A stretch of 64,000 nucleotides of DNA. Source: Candidatus Dechloromonas phosphorivorans (GTDB taxonomy: Bacteria > Pseudomonadota > Gammaproteobacteria > Burkholderiales > Rhodocyclaceae). This document shows positions 6,481 through 15,650 of the stretch, in pieces (the stretch's first letter is position 1; each line of letters starts with the position of its first letter). The notes beneath the pieces were generated by a model. The model saw nothing but the letters and a program-made list of their open reading frames with translations, made no database searches and had not been told where the DNA came from. The stretch is taken from assembly GCA_016714975.1 (NCBI GenBank), contig JADKBR010000026.1, positions 80,399-144,398 of the forward strand, written 5' to 3'. A program made the translations under genes and the position numbers.

Positions 6481-8532
6481 CTACGCGGCGAGCTTCCCCT
6501 TGCCACGCGCCAGGCGACGCAAGACGGCAAGCATGCGGTCGATTTCCTCGCAGGTATTGTAGAACGCCAGCGACGGCCGGACAGTGGCTTCGACACCGAA
6601 GCGGCGAAGGATCGGCTGCGCGCAGTGATGGCCGGAGCGTACCGCGATGCCTTCCTCGTTGAGCGCCTTGCCGACCTCTTCCGGGTGATAGCCGTCGAGG
6701 ACGAAGGACGCCACGCTGGCCTTTTCCGCCGCCGTGCCGATCAGGCGCACGCCGGGAATCGACGACAGGCCCCGCGTCGCATAGACCAGCAGGTCATGCT
6801 CGTAACGGGCGATGTTCTCGATGCCGACGCGATCGACGTAGTCCAGCGCCGCACCGAGGCCCACCGCGTCGGCGATGTTGCCGGTGCCGGCTTCGAACTT
6901 GCCGGGTGGCGGCTGGAACAGCGTGCGCTCGAAGGTGACGTCGGCAATCATGTTGCCGCCGCCCTGCCACGGGGGCATCTTCTCGAGCAGCGCCTTCTTG
7001 CCGTAGACGACGCCGATCCCGGTCGGACCGAAGATCTTGTGGCCCGAAAACACGAAGAAGTCCGCGTCCAGCGCCTGCACGTTGACCCGCAGGTGGGACA
7101 CCGACTGCGCGCCGTCGACCAGGACCATGGCGCCGGCCGCATGGGCCATGTCGATCACCTTCTTGATCGGCGTCACCGTTCCCAGCGCGTTCGAGACCTG
7201 CGCCACCGAGACCAGTTTCGTCTTCGGGTTGAGCAGCTTCTGGTACTCGTCGAGCAGTAACTGGCCGCTGTCGTCGACCGGGATGACCCGGATCCTGGCG
7301 CCGACCTGCCCCGCAAGTTGCTGCCATGGCACGATATTGGCGTGGTGTTCGAGCAGCGAGACGATGATTTCGTCGCCCTCGCCGATGTTCTGCACGCCCC
7401 AGGTCTTGGCGACCAGGTTGATGGCTTCCGTCGCACCACGGACGAAGATGATCTCGTCGGCCGAACCGGCACCGATGAAGCGCTGCACCTTGTTGCGCGC
7501 CGCCTCGTAGGCATCGGTCGCGCGCGCCGCCAGTTCATGCGCTGCACGGTGAATGTTGGAATTCTCGTGAGCGTAGAAGTACGAGAGGCGATCGATCACC
7601 GCCTGCGGCTTCTGCGTCGTCGCTGCGTTGTCGAACCAGACCAGCGGACGGCCATTGACGCGTTCCTGGAGGATCGGGAAATCGCGGCGGACGGCCGCCA
7701 CATCGAACGGCGGGCGCGCCGTCGGACCGATATGTGGCACCCTGCCAGCGCTGCCGACGCTGTCGAGGAAATAGAAATTGCCGGTATTGGCCGGGGCGGC
7801 GGATTGCTCCACCGGTTGGCGACCGCCGGCGATTTCGTCGAGCAACCCCTTCAACTCACCGTCGCCGGGAAGGCCGAAGGATTTCGCCACGATGCGGTTT
7901 TCCGGGTCGGCAGGCGCCGCGCCGGGATGCGTGTACGGACTGGCCTCGCCGACGAAATAATACGGCGACCCCGGCACGAATCCCGGCAAAGGCGATTCGA
8001 CCGGCGGCTGCGGTGGCGTGACGCTGGGCAGCGCAGGGGCATAGGCATCCGGCGCCCCGAATTCGCTGCCGCCCGACCCGACCGGGTCGGTGCGTTCCGG
8101 CACTGCTGAAGCCGCCGGCGCTGTGCCGGATTGCGTATACGGACTGGCCTCGCCAAGGAAATAATACGGCGAGCCCGGCAACGACCCTTCGACCGGCGGT
8201 TGTGGCGCAGGCGTGACGACGGGCAGCGCAGCCGCGTAGGCTTCCGGCACGCCGAATTCGCCACCGGCCGAACCGACCGGGTCGACGCGATCCGGCGCCG
8301 CCGGCAACGGCACGATGCTCGGCAACGCGCTGGCGAGGTTGGGGTCCGGGGCCGGCGCGCTGCCCGCGCCGAGCGAAGTCGGCAGCGAGTCGAACGACGG
8401 TTCGGGCGAACCCGGCAGCAGCCGGAAGAATTCCGAAGCAAGCCGACCAAGCGTGGCCTCGTCGGGGAGTCCGGGTGCCGAACCGGCGCTCAGCCCCTGG
8501 ACGCCATTACTTGTAGGTGTCGGGATAGTCAT
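6481..8532 (-). CDS. Family 2A encapsulin cargo cysteine desulfurase (SufS-like) with long disordered N-terminus
   Basis: A 683-residue protein. Residues about 275-675 are a type II (SufS-like) PLP cysteine desulfurase: WFDNAATTQKPQAV near 299, the PLP lysine K499 in SGHKIFGPTGIG, and the persulfide cysteine C637 in RSGHHCAQPI. It removes sulfur from cysteine to yield alanine and persulfide. The first 270 residues are Pro/Ala/Gly/Ser-rich and predicted disordered, with two 65-residue repeats (82-146 and 147-211) carrying SPYYFxGEASPYT. In Family 2A encapsulin systems such an extension loads the enzyme into the shell. The start overlaps the encapsulin gene by 26 bases, which implies coupled translation. 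Free SufS proteins are about 400-420 residues. Confidence 0.94.
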   Translation of the reverse strand: MTIPTPTSNGVQGLSAGSAPGLPDEATLGRLASEFFRLLPGSPEPSFDSLPTSLGAGSAPAPDPNLASALPSIVPLPAAPDRVDPVGSAGGEFGVPEAYAAALPVVTPAPQPPVEGSLPGSPYYFLGEASPYTQSGTAPAASAVPERTDPVGSGGSEFGAPDAYAPALPSVTPPQPPVESPLPGFVPGSPYYFVGEASPYTHPGAAPADPENRIVAKSFGLPGDGELKGLLDEIAGGRQPVEQSAAPANTGNFYFLDSVGSAGRVPHIGPTARPPFDVAAVRRDFPILQERVNGRPLVWFDNAATTQKPQAVIDRLSYFYAHENSNIHRAAHELAARATDAYEAARNKVQRFIGAGSADEIIFVRGATEAINLVAKTWGVQNIGEGDEIIVSLLEHHANIVPWQQLAGQVGARIRVIPVDDSGQLLLDEYQKLLNPKTKLVSVAQVSNALGTVTPIKKVIDMAHAAGAMVLVDGAQSVSHLRVNVQALDADFFVFSGHKIFGPTGIGVVYGKKALLEKMPPWQGGGNMIADVTFERTLFQPPPGKFEAGTGNIADAVGLGAALDYVDRVGIENIARYEHDLLVYATRGLSSIPGVRLIGTAAEKASVASFVLDGYHPEEVGKALNEEGIAVRSGHHCAQPILRRFGVEATVRPSLAFYNTCEEIDRMLAVLRRLARGKGKLAA
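7900..8289. repeat. Two tandem 195-bp direct repeats in the cargo-loading region
   Basis: Bases 7900-8094 and 8095-8289 encode two consecutive 65-residue units in frame. Each starts with R(V/T)DPVGS, continues with EFG(V/A)P(E/D)AYA and ALPxVTP, then the aromatic motif SPYYF(L/V)GEASPYT. The second unit gained FVPG before the aromatic motif and lost a few residues elsewhere. A weaker third aromatic motif (GNFYFLDSVGS) follows at residues 251-261. This is a tandem duplication within the disordered targeting segment. Confidence 0.85.
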
Positions 8533-9436
8533 GGTACTTGCCGATCTCCACGTCTTCGAGGACAGCCAGCGCGTCCGGAACCAGGACGGCGAGCGAGCAA
8601 TACAGCGAAATCAGGTAGGATGCGATAGCGTTACGGTTGATGCCCATGAAGCGCACCGACAGGCCGGGACTCTGCTCGCCGGCGAGGCCGGGCTGGAACA
8701 GGCCGACCACGCCCTGGCGACGTTCGCCGACGCGCAACAGCAGGATCTTGGTCTTACCGCCGTCTACCGCAATCTTGTCCGATGGAACGAGCGGAATGCC
8801 GCGCCAGGTCACGAACTGGGCGCCGAACAGGGAAACGGTCGGCGGCGGCACGCCACGACGGGTGCATTCGCGGCCGAAGGCGGCGATCGCCAGCGGGTGG
8901 GCCAGGAAGAAGGCGGGCTCCTTCCAGACCTTGGTCAGCAGGTCGTCGAGATCGTCCGGGGTCGGGGCGCCGGTCAGCGTCGAGATGCGCTGCTCGTCGG
9001 CGACGTTGGCCAGCAGGCCGTAATCCGGGTTGTTGATCAGTTCGGCTTCCTGGCGCTCCTTGATGGTTTCGATGGTCAGGCGCAACTGTTCCTTGATCTG
9101 GTCGTGCGGGCTGCTGTACAGATCGGAAATGCGGGTATGCACGTCGAGGATGGTGGTGACGGCATTCAGGAAGTATTCGCGCGGCTGCTCGTCGTAATCG
9201 ACGTAGGTCTGCGGCAACTCGGACTCGTCGCGCTGCGAGCAGGCGACCCGCACGTCGAGCGGGTTCTTGACCTGGTTCAGGCGATAGATACCGGCCTCGA
9301 CCGGCAGCCATTGCAGCAGGTGGACCAGCCAGCGCGGCGTAATGGTCGACAGTTGCGCCGTGGTCTTGGTCGCATTGGCCAGTTGCCGTGCGGCGACATC
9401 GCTCAGGGCCGTGTTGGCTTCGTGTTTCGTTGCCAT
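8507..9436 (-). CDS. Family 2A encapsulin shell protein (SrpI-type)
   Basis: A 309-residue HK97-fold shell protein of the SrpI group (sulfate-regulated protein I of Synechococcus). Recognisable stretches include STITPRWLVHLLQWLPVEAG, VNPLDVRV-like (VKNPLDVRVAC), PREYFLNAVTTILDVHTRIS near residues 83-104, FGRECTRRGVPPPTVSLFG and a C-terminal GLSVRFMGINRNAIASY. The protein should self-assemble into an icosahedral compartment around the cysteine desulfurase encoded just downstream. AAGGAG lies seven bases before the start. A 104-base AT-rich gap separates it from the XRE gene, so a private promoter is likely. Confidence 0.93.
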   Translation of the reverse strand: MATKHEANTALSDVAARQLANATKTTAQLSTITPRWLVHLLQWLPVEAGIYRLNQVKNPLDVRVACSQRDESELPQTYVDYDEQPREYFLNAVTTILDVHTRISDLYSSPHDQIKEQLRLTIETIKERQEAELINNPDYGLLANVADEQRISTLTGAPTPDDLDDLLTKVWKEPAFFLAHPLAIAAFGRECTRRGVPPPTVSLFGAQFVTWRGIPLVPSDKIAVDGGKTKILLLRVGERRQGVVGLFQPGLAGEQSPGLSVRFMGINRNAIASYLISLYCSLAVLVPDALAVLEDVEIGKYHDYPDTYK

Positions 9437-9540
9437 GTTGAACTCCTTGGATCAAAAACGAAAATAGTTATAAGAAAACTGACTTTGCATTATCGTGAGC
9501 GGCGCCACCTGCTTCAACATGCTATAGCCACCACCGCCAC
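9437..9540 (-). promoter_or_regulatory. AT-rich leader of the encapsulin gene
   Basis: This 104-base gap holds an AT-rich island (about 9451-9495) with TAGTTATAAGAAAACTGAC, which on the coding strand reads TTTTCTTATAACT, a plausible -10 region (TATAAC). A similar ATATAAGAAAAC string precedes ssuF at 26649. The ribosome site CAAGGAG lies directly before the encapsulin start. The promoter is inferred from composition only. Confidence 0.4.
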
Positions 9541-9768
9541 TCAGTCGGCCCTGCCCTCGCAATCGGCAAGCAGGGAAGACAGCTTGGAGCCGAGCGCTTC
9601 GGCAAGTTTGGCCGCCGTCGCGAGCGATGGAATGACCTTGCCGCGCTCGACCTCGCCGAGGAAGGAGCGATTGAGGTCGGCCTTCTCGGCCAGCAGTTCC
9701 TGCGACCAGCCGCGCCCCTCGCGCAGACTTCGGACGGTCGCCCCGAAGCTGAATATCAGTTCGGTCAC
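9541..9768 (-). CDS. XRE-family helix-turn-helix regulator of the encapsulin locus
   Basis: A 75-residue single-domain Cro/CI-type DNA-binding protein. The helix-turn-helix runs through LREGRGWSQELLAEKADLNR and SFLGEVERGKVIPSLATAAK (about residues 15-54). Its start overlaps the serine acetyltransferase stop by four bases (ATGA), so it is part of the same transcript as rhodanese-cysK-SAT and lies immediately before the encapsulin promoter. It is likely to regulate that operon or the shell gene. Small XRE regulators of this sort are known near cysteine-responsive genes, but the ligand cannot be read from the sequence. Confidence 0.82.
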   Translation of the reverse strand: MTELIFSFGATVRSLREGRGWSQELLAEKADLNRSFLGEVERGKVIPSLATAAKLAEALGSKLSSLLADCEGRAD

Positions 9769-10726
9769 TGGGACATCCGCGCTACGCCACCGGGATCGTG
9801 CTGCAGGCTGGCTTGGGAGACGTTGCTGCCGGGCGGTACGCTGCGCGTCAGCCAGACATTACCGCCGATGCTTGAACCACGCCCGATGGTGATGCGCCCG
9901 AGGATAGTGGCACCGGCATAAACGACGACTTCGTCCTCGAGGATCGGGTGGCGCAACCCACCCTTTTGCAGCGCCCCGCCTTCATCCTGCGTAAAGCGCT
10001 TGGCACCCAGCGTGACGGCCTGGTAAAGGCGAACGCGCTGGCCAATGATCGTCGTTTCGCCGATGACGACGCCGGTGCCGTGGTCGATGAAGAAGCCGGC
10101 ACCGATCTGTGCGCCCGGATGGATGTCGATCCCCGTCGCCGAATGGGCTACCTCGGAAACGATGCGGGCGATCAACGGGACCCCGCGCTCATAGAGCGCA
10201 TGCGCCAGCCGGTAGTAGATCACCGCCTGAATGCCCGGATAGCAGAGCAGCACTTCATCGACGTTGCGCGCCGCCGGATCGCCCAGGTAGGCCGCCTCGA
10301 CGTCGGTGTCCAGCAGGCCGCGCAGCTCGGGCAACTGGCTGGCAAAATCCTTGACGATCAGCGCGGCTTGTTCCTCGACATCGACGTCGCTTCCCTCCCG
10401 GTGCCGATGGTTGTACCCAAGCTCGAGCTGCACCTGCAGGAACAGCCCGTTCAAAGCGCTGTCCAGCGTGTGGCCGACGTAGAAATCCTCGCCCTCCTGG
10501 TGCAGTTCCGACGGCCCGAGGCGCATCGGGAACAGGGCGCCGCAGAGGGCGTCAGCGATTTCCTTCAGGGCATCGCGCGACGGGAATTCGCGCACGGCGA
10601 ACGCCAGGCTGCGCTGCTGCGAGGTGCGCCAGCGCTCGCGCGCCGCCCGCAGTTCGCTGACGATCGCCTTCACTCCCCAGCCGCCGAGGCGCTCGTAGGC
10701 CGGTGAGGAATTGCGCACCTGGTAAC

Positions 10727-10730
<4 letters not shown>
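9765..10730 (-). CDS. Serine O-acetyltransferase (EpsC/SrpH type)
   Basis: A 321-residue enzyme that acetylates serine with acetyl-CoA to form O-acetylserine for cysteine synthesis. Residues about 1-185 are the helical domain of the EpsC-type branch. A left-handed beta helix follows, with hexapeptide repeats from GIDIHPGAQIGAGFFIDHGT onward and the catalytic histidines in IDIHPGA and IDHGTG. The protein is longer than E. coli CysE (273). It overlaps cysK by four bases upstream and the XRE gene by four downstream. Together with cysK it would supply cysteine to the encapsulated desulfurase. Confidence 0.92.
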
Positions 10731-11704
<974 letters not shown>

Positions 11705-11720
11705 GCTGTTTCTCCTTGAA

Positions 11721-12233
11721 TTAATCCTGAACCCACGGCAGGCCGGCATGACGCCAGCCATTGAAGGCGCCGCGCCGCTGCTGCTCGTCGAGATCGCCCT
11801 CGAAACCTTCGAGAATGTTGAATACGCTGGTGAACCCGGCCTTGGTCGCTGCCTCGGCAGCGGCGGCCGAGCGCTTGCCGCTCCGACAGAGCAGCAGGAT
11901 CGCCTCGCCCTTGCCGGCCTTGGCCTCGAGTTCCCTTGTGAAACGCGGGTTGCGCGACAGCGACAGGCCGGTCATCCAGGCGACGTGTTTCGTTTCCGGC
12001 ACGTGGCCGACGAACTTGCGCTCCTCGGCGGTGCGCACGTCGACCAGAACGACCTCGCCGCGGGAAAAGAGCGCCCACGCATCGGACGGCGAAACGCTGC
12101 CGGCGTAGGGCAGGCCCTCCTGCGCCGCCCGCAAGCGAGCGTTTTCGAGAATCGGCGAGGATGCAACGGCGAACCCCTCACCGGCAAAGACGGCGGCTGC
12201 CACCGAAGGCTTCGCGACAACGACATCGGACAT
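11721..12233 (-). CDS. Rhodanese-domain sulfurtransferase of the encapsulin locus
   Basis: A 170-residue cytoplasmic single-domain rhodanese. The active-site loop is CRSGKRS with C116 as persulfide carrier; VVLVDVRTAEERKFVGHVP (about 61-79) is the CH2A-like motif. The first 45 residues are a helical leader. The ATG at 12233 has AAGGA six bases upstream, better placed than the ATG at 12239. As first gene of the transcript rhodanese-cysK-SAT-XRE it could hand sulfane sulfur to or from the encapsulated desulfurase; rhodaneses are reported neighbours of Family 2A encapsulins. Confidence 0.88.
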   Translation of the reverse strand: MSDVVVAKPSVAAAVFAGEGFAVASSPILENARLRAAQEGLPYAGSVSPSDAWALFSRGEVVLVDVRTAEERKFVGHVPETKHVAWMTGLSLSRNPRFTRELEAKAGKGEAILLLCRSGKRSAAAAEAATKAGFTSVFNILEGFEGDLDEQQRRGAFNGWRHAGLPWVQD

Positions 12234-12430
12234 GGACATTCCTTTAGGATCTGGACAGCCCGCCCGTCGCGGGCCGGCATCGGTTGTTGTTATCACCGCC
12301 GGCAAGGGGGCCGCTGGTGCCTGTAGCCACCAATCTATCCTCCACGCTTCATGCGAAGAACGAATAAAAATTCAGATCGATATAACAATCTTCGTAATAT
12401 TCTTGTTGGCTTTAGCCACCCGTCCTGCGC
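12234..12430 (-). promoter_or_regulatory. Promoter region of the encapsulin/cysteine operon
   Basis: A 197-base intergenic region upstream of the rhodanese gene, with an AT-rich island at about 12356-12412 (ACGAATAAAAATTC, GATATAACAATC, CGTAATATTCTTG). The surrounding DNA is GC-rich, so the island marks the probable promoter and operator. No exact -35/-10 pair can be called with confidence. Confidence 0.4.
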
Positions 12431-13681
12431 TCAGAATTTCCAGCCGTAGGCGATGCCGAAAATGTCCTCCGACAGATGGATGTCCGCCTCGCCGCCGCCG
12501 TAGGGCACGGGGATCGACCCGGAGCCACTCACCGTCTTCTTGAAGGCGTGGGTATAGGCGACGCTCAGTTCACCGTTCCTGCTCAGGTTCCAGGTCGCCC
12601 CGAGACTCAAGTGGTCCTGCACGACACCCGGGGCCAGGATGTTGAGGAAGGTCTGATCTTCGGGGATCGGCTGCGTGGCGTGGCTGTAGCCGGCGCGCAG
12701 CGTCCAGTCGGCGATGTCGTAGCTGACGCCCAGCTTGGCGACCGTCACATCCTTCCAGCCGAAGCCGGGGCCGTTCGAAGTGCCGAAGGCATTGCCGGCG
12801 AAGACGTTGCCGATCGGATTGCCGACCGATTTCACGTCGCTGTACAGGATGCGCTGCACATCCGTGGCCAGAACCAGCGCCGAAGTCGCCTTCCAGGCGA
12901 CACCGAAACCGAAGTTGGACGGAATGTCGAAACCGCCTTCCTCGGCGAACAGACCCTGGTACTTGTCGAACTTGCTGGTCCACGTCTTCGATGCCCAGGT
13001 CGCGCCGACGGTCAGGTCGGGCGTCACTTTGCCGGTATAGCCGAGACGAAAGCCCCAGCCGGTCGCAGAATCGGTGCCGCGATTGGTGAAATTCCCCGGT
13101 GACGCGGATGCGACGGCAAACGGCTGGATGCCGTCGGCCTTGAAGCGCTGATAGGCGAAATTGACGGCAAGACCGAGCGCGTGGTCCTCGGTGATCTTCC
13201 AGGCGATCGACGGCGAAACGAAGAGTTGTTCGAGATTGACGCCGGCCGACCCGCTGGCGCCGAAAGCGCGGTACGGATTGGTGCCGTAATCTGTATTCAT
13301 GCCACCGTTGCCATAGACTGCAACGCCGGCAGCGAACTGCGGATTGATCTGCTGCACGTAGCCGATTTCCGGGATGAAGAAATTCCGGGTGTCGTTGCCT
13401 TCGTAGCTGCCGTTCAGGCCGGCACCGTTGCCGCTGATTTCGGCGCCGCGCGACGGGCGGAACCAGGTCAGGCCGACATCGACACGATTGCCGACGAAAG
13501 CCGTGCCGGCCGGATTGGTGGCGGCCGCCAGGCCGTCCTGCGGCAGCGCGATGCCGACGCCGGCGATGCCTTGCGCCTTGACGCCGTAGGCATGAGAAAG
13601 ATAACCGTTGGTGGCGAGCGCCAGTCCCGGGGCGAGGATGGCCGGCAGGACGGCGGCGTGAATGACTTGGCGAATGCGCAT
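12431..13681 (-). CDS. FadL/OmpP1-family outer membrane channel
   Basis: A 416-residue beta-barrel porin. The ATG at 13681 starts a signal peptide (MRIRQVIHAAVLPAILAPG, cleaved after ALA), and the mature N-terminus TNGYLSHAYGVKAQGIAGVG is the FadL hatch-domain signature. The C-terminus ends with an aromatic residue (AYGWKF), typical for BAM substrates. FadL proteins import hydrophobic molecules. It sits between sulfur genes but is transcribed alone, so a role in uptake of hydrophobic sulfur compounds is only a guess. An upstream ATG at 13759 would hide the signal peptide and was rejected. Confidence 0.9.
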   Translation of the reverse strand: MRIRQVIHAAVLPAILAPGLALATNGYLSHAYGVKAQGIAGVGIALPQDGLAAATNPAGTAFVGNRVDVGLTWFRPSRGAEISGNGAGLNGSYEGNDTRNFFIPEIGYVQQINPQFAAGVAVYGNGGMNTDYGTNPYRAFGASGSAGVNLEQLFVSPSIAWKITEDHALGLAVNFAYQRFKADGIQPFAVASASPGNFTNRGTDSATGWGFRLGYTGKVTPDLTVGATWASKTWTSKFDKYQGLFAEEGGFDIPSNFGFGVAWKATSALVLATDVQRILYSDVKSVGNPIGNVFAGNAFGTSNGPGFGWKDVTVAKLGVSYDIADWTLRAGYSHATQPIPEDQTFLNILAPGVVQDHLSLGATWNLSRNGELSVAYTHAFKKTVSGSGSIPVPYGGGEADIHLSEDIFGIAYGWKF

Positions 13682-13995
13682 CGGGATCTCCGGATGGTTC
13701 CTGTTGTTCGAATGGAGGCGCCAGCCTAAGCAGGCGGCGACGCAAACCCAACGACGCACTTCTTCTCTTCAAATACCCGGAGAGTTGATAGCCATTTGCC
13801 GCGGTCGATATATCGAAATCGCCAGAAATTATTTGTCGACCGCGACAAGGCGATGCAGGATGGCGGGACACCGCCGGATTTAATCGATAACTTGCCAGGG
13901 CGGACGACAAGTACTTACTGGCTAAAGCGTCGCTCGCTCCAGTACTCCCCGGGAGCCGGCCTCGCCGGACTCACAGGGGAGCAAGGAGTATCCGA
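13682..13995. other. Divergent intergenic region between fadL-type gene and a small ORF
   Basis: 314 bases without a convincing gene. It contains a perfect 12-base palindrome TCGATATATCGA at 13805-13816 in an AT-rich patch and a second AT-rich patch at 13820-13835 (AGAAATTATTTG). These probably form promoter and operator for the porin gene and perhaps the small ORF. Confidence 0.45.
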
Positions 13996-14178
13996 ATGGT
14001 TCTGACCCTCGAACTGCCGATCCGCCACACCCGGCCCGATCCTTTCTCCGCCTACGAAAGCCGCTTCGGTGACCTGCCGGCGTGGCTCGATGACGTCGCT
14101 GCGGCAGAAGCGCGCGCACTGGCGAGCCAGGCCCTGCGCCGGGGAACGCCTCTGTGCCCCGACGACGACTTTTCGTAA
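13996..14178 (+). CDS. Small hypothetical protein (60 residues)
   Basis: A short acidic protein, MVLTLELPIRHTRPDPFSAY at the N-terminus and DDDFS at the end, without membrane segment or motif that I recognise. AAGGAG lies eight bases before the ATG, which supports translation. It is convergent with the DUF2325 gene, the stops being only seven bases apart. The function is unknown. Confidence 0.5.
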   Translation: MVLTLELPIRHTRPDPFSAYESRFGDLPAWLDDVAAAEARALASQALRRGTPLCPDDDFS

Positions 14179-14184
14179 GTGCCC

Positions 14185-14466
14185 TCAGTCCGTAACGCTG
14201 GCCAGCGCGCTGCTCAGCTGGCCGACGCTGCGGCGGCTGAAGACGACGGGCACCGACATGGCATCGGCCACCCGCCGGATCTTCCGGGCCAGTCCGTGGC
14301 TGACCTGATCGACCATGACCACCACGACCCGGGTATCGAGCGGAATCGGCCGATGCGCCTCGCTCTGGTTGCGCCCGCTCCAGTGGCGCACCGGCAGGAA
14401 TCCCTCCTGCGCCAGGACTTCCTTGTACGGCCCGACCCGGTCGCCTCCGACGATCAGCGCTGCCAT
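14185..14466 (-). CDS. DUF2325-type small protein
   Basis: A 93-residue protein with the DUF2325 pattern: MAALIVGGDRVGPYKEVLAQ at the N-terminus, VVVVMVDQVSHGLARKIRRV in the middle, VPVVFSRRSVGQLSSAL at the end. Members are small Rossmann-like proteins without settled function. The ATG at 14466 overlaps the metX stop by 13 bases, so it is translated from the metY-metX transcript. The context suggests a methionine or sulfur link, but nothing in the sequence proves it. Confidence 0.75.
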   Translation of the reverse strand: MAALIVGGDRVGPYKEVLAQEGFLPVRHWSGRNQSEAHRPIPLDTRVVVVMVDQVSHGLARKIRRVADAMSVPVVFSRRSVGQLSSALASVTD

Positions 14467-15650
14467 GATGCATCCTCCGGCTTGTCGATGCCGAAAATCC
14501 ACTCGCCGGCGGCACTGCCCGAGACGACGTGGTTTGTCGACGCAGACACCGGCCACGGGCATCCCTCGCGCGCGGCATCCTCCAGCCCGTCAACGAAGCG
14601 CCGAACCTGCGGCTCGAAGCCCGCCGCATCGATCAGGAAGCCGTCATGCCCGTGCACGGAGTCGATTTCGAGAAACTCGCCGCGCGGCAGCAGAAAGGCC
14701 AGATCCTGCTGGTCGACCGCGACATACAGCGCGTCGCTGGTGATCGAACCGACCAGCACCGGCTGGCCCAGCCGGTTCAGAACGCGCTCGTAGCTTCCGC
14801 GGTCGCGGCCGAGATCGTGGGTATCCATGGCATCGATCAGCGCCAGGTAGCTGTTGGCATCGAAGCGTTCGACCAGCGAAGAGCCGTGGTGCCGCAGCCA
14901 GCCACGCACGGCGAGCTCTTCCGGGGCCGCCGCGCGGTCGGCAAAAACCTCCCCGCCCGACGCCCGCCCGAAACGCTTGTCCAGCGAGATTGGGCTGCGA
15001 TAGCTGACCATGGCGATCGCCCGCGCGGCAGCCAGGCCGGCCCGCGGCGGGTCGGCCGGATCATAATTGCCGTCGCGGAATTTCGGATCGGCGGCAAGCG
15101 CCAGCCGTTGCGCCTCGCTCCATGCCGCGCACCAAGCCGAGTGGCGGCCGCTGGCGGCGAGGCTGACCACCGCATCAACCCGTTCCGTGTCGAGCACGGC
15201 CCATTCCAGCGCCTGCAACCCGCCGAGCGAGCCGCCGATGACGAAGCGGATGCCGCGAATGCACAGCCGGTCGGCCAGCGCCATCTGCAGGCGCACCTGG
15301 TCACGCACCGTGACGCGCGGAAACCGGGCACCCCACAGGCGCCCGTCCGGCGCGGCGCTGGCCGGTCCGGTGGTGCCGTAGCAGCCGCCCAGCACGTTGC
15401 TGCAGACGATGAAATATCGTCGGGGGTCAAGTGTTCGGCCCGGGCCGAACAATGCGCCCCACCAGGCGTCGGCATCGGGCGAGCCTGTCAGCGCGTGGCA
15501 GACGATCACGGCGTTGTCGGCCGCGGCGTTGAGCTGGCCCCAGGTGCGATAGGCGATCTCGACACCCGGCAGTTCGGTGCCCGACTCCAGGAGCAATGGC
15601 TGGCCGAGGGCCAGCCACCGGGACTTTTCCGAGAGCCGGAACGCCGTCAT
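14454..15650 (-). CDS. metX: Homoserine O-acyltransferase MetX
   Basis: A 398-residue alpha/beta hydrolase-fold enzyme activating homoserine for methionine synthesis. The nucleophile is S141 in GGSLGGLQALEW; the histidine of the triad is in VHGHDGFLID near the C-terminus, and GCYGTTGPAS near residue 90 is a family landmark. Whether it uses acetyl- or succinyl-CoA cannot be decided here, since both occur in this fold in proteobacteria. The reading frame is open far upstream, but the ATG at 15650 overlaps the metY stop by four bases and matches family length. Confidence 0.92.
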   Translation of the reverse strand: MTAFRLSEKSRWLALGQPLLLESGTELPGVEIAYRTWGQLNAAADNAVIVCHALTGSPDADAWWGALFGPGRTLDPRRYFIVCSNVLGGCYGTTGPASAAPDGRLWGARFPRVTVRDQVRLQMALADRLCIRGIRFVIGGSLGGLQALEWAVLDTERVDAVVSLAASGRHSAWCAAWSEAQRLALAADPKFRDGNYDPADPPRAGLAAARAIAMVSYRSPISLDKRFGRASGGEVFADRAAAPEELAVRGWLRHHGSSLVERFDANSYLALIDAMDTHDLGRDRGSYERVLNRLGQPVLVGSITSDALYVAVDQQDLAFLLPRGEFLEIDSVHGHDGFLIDAAGFEPQVRRFVDGLEDAAREGCPWPVSASTNHVVSGSAAGEWIFGIDKPEDASWQR

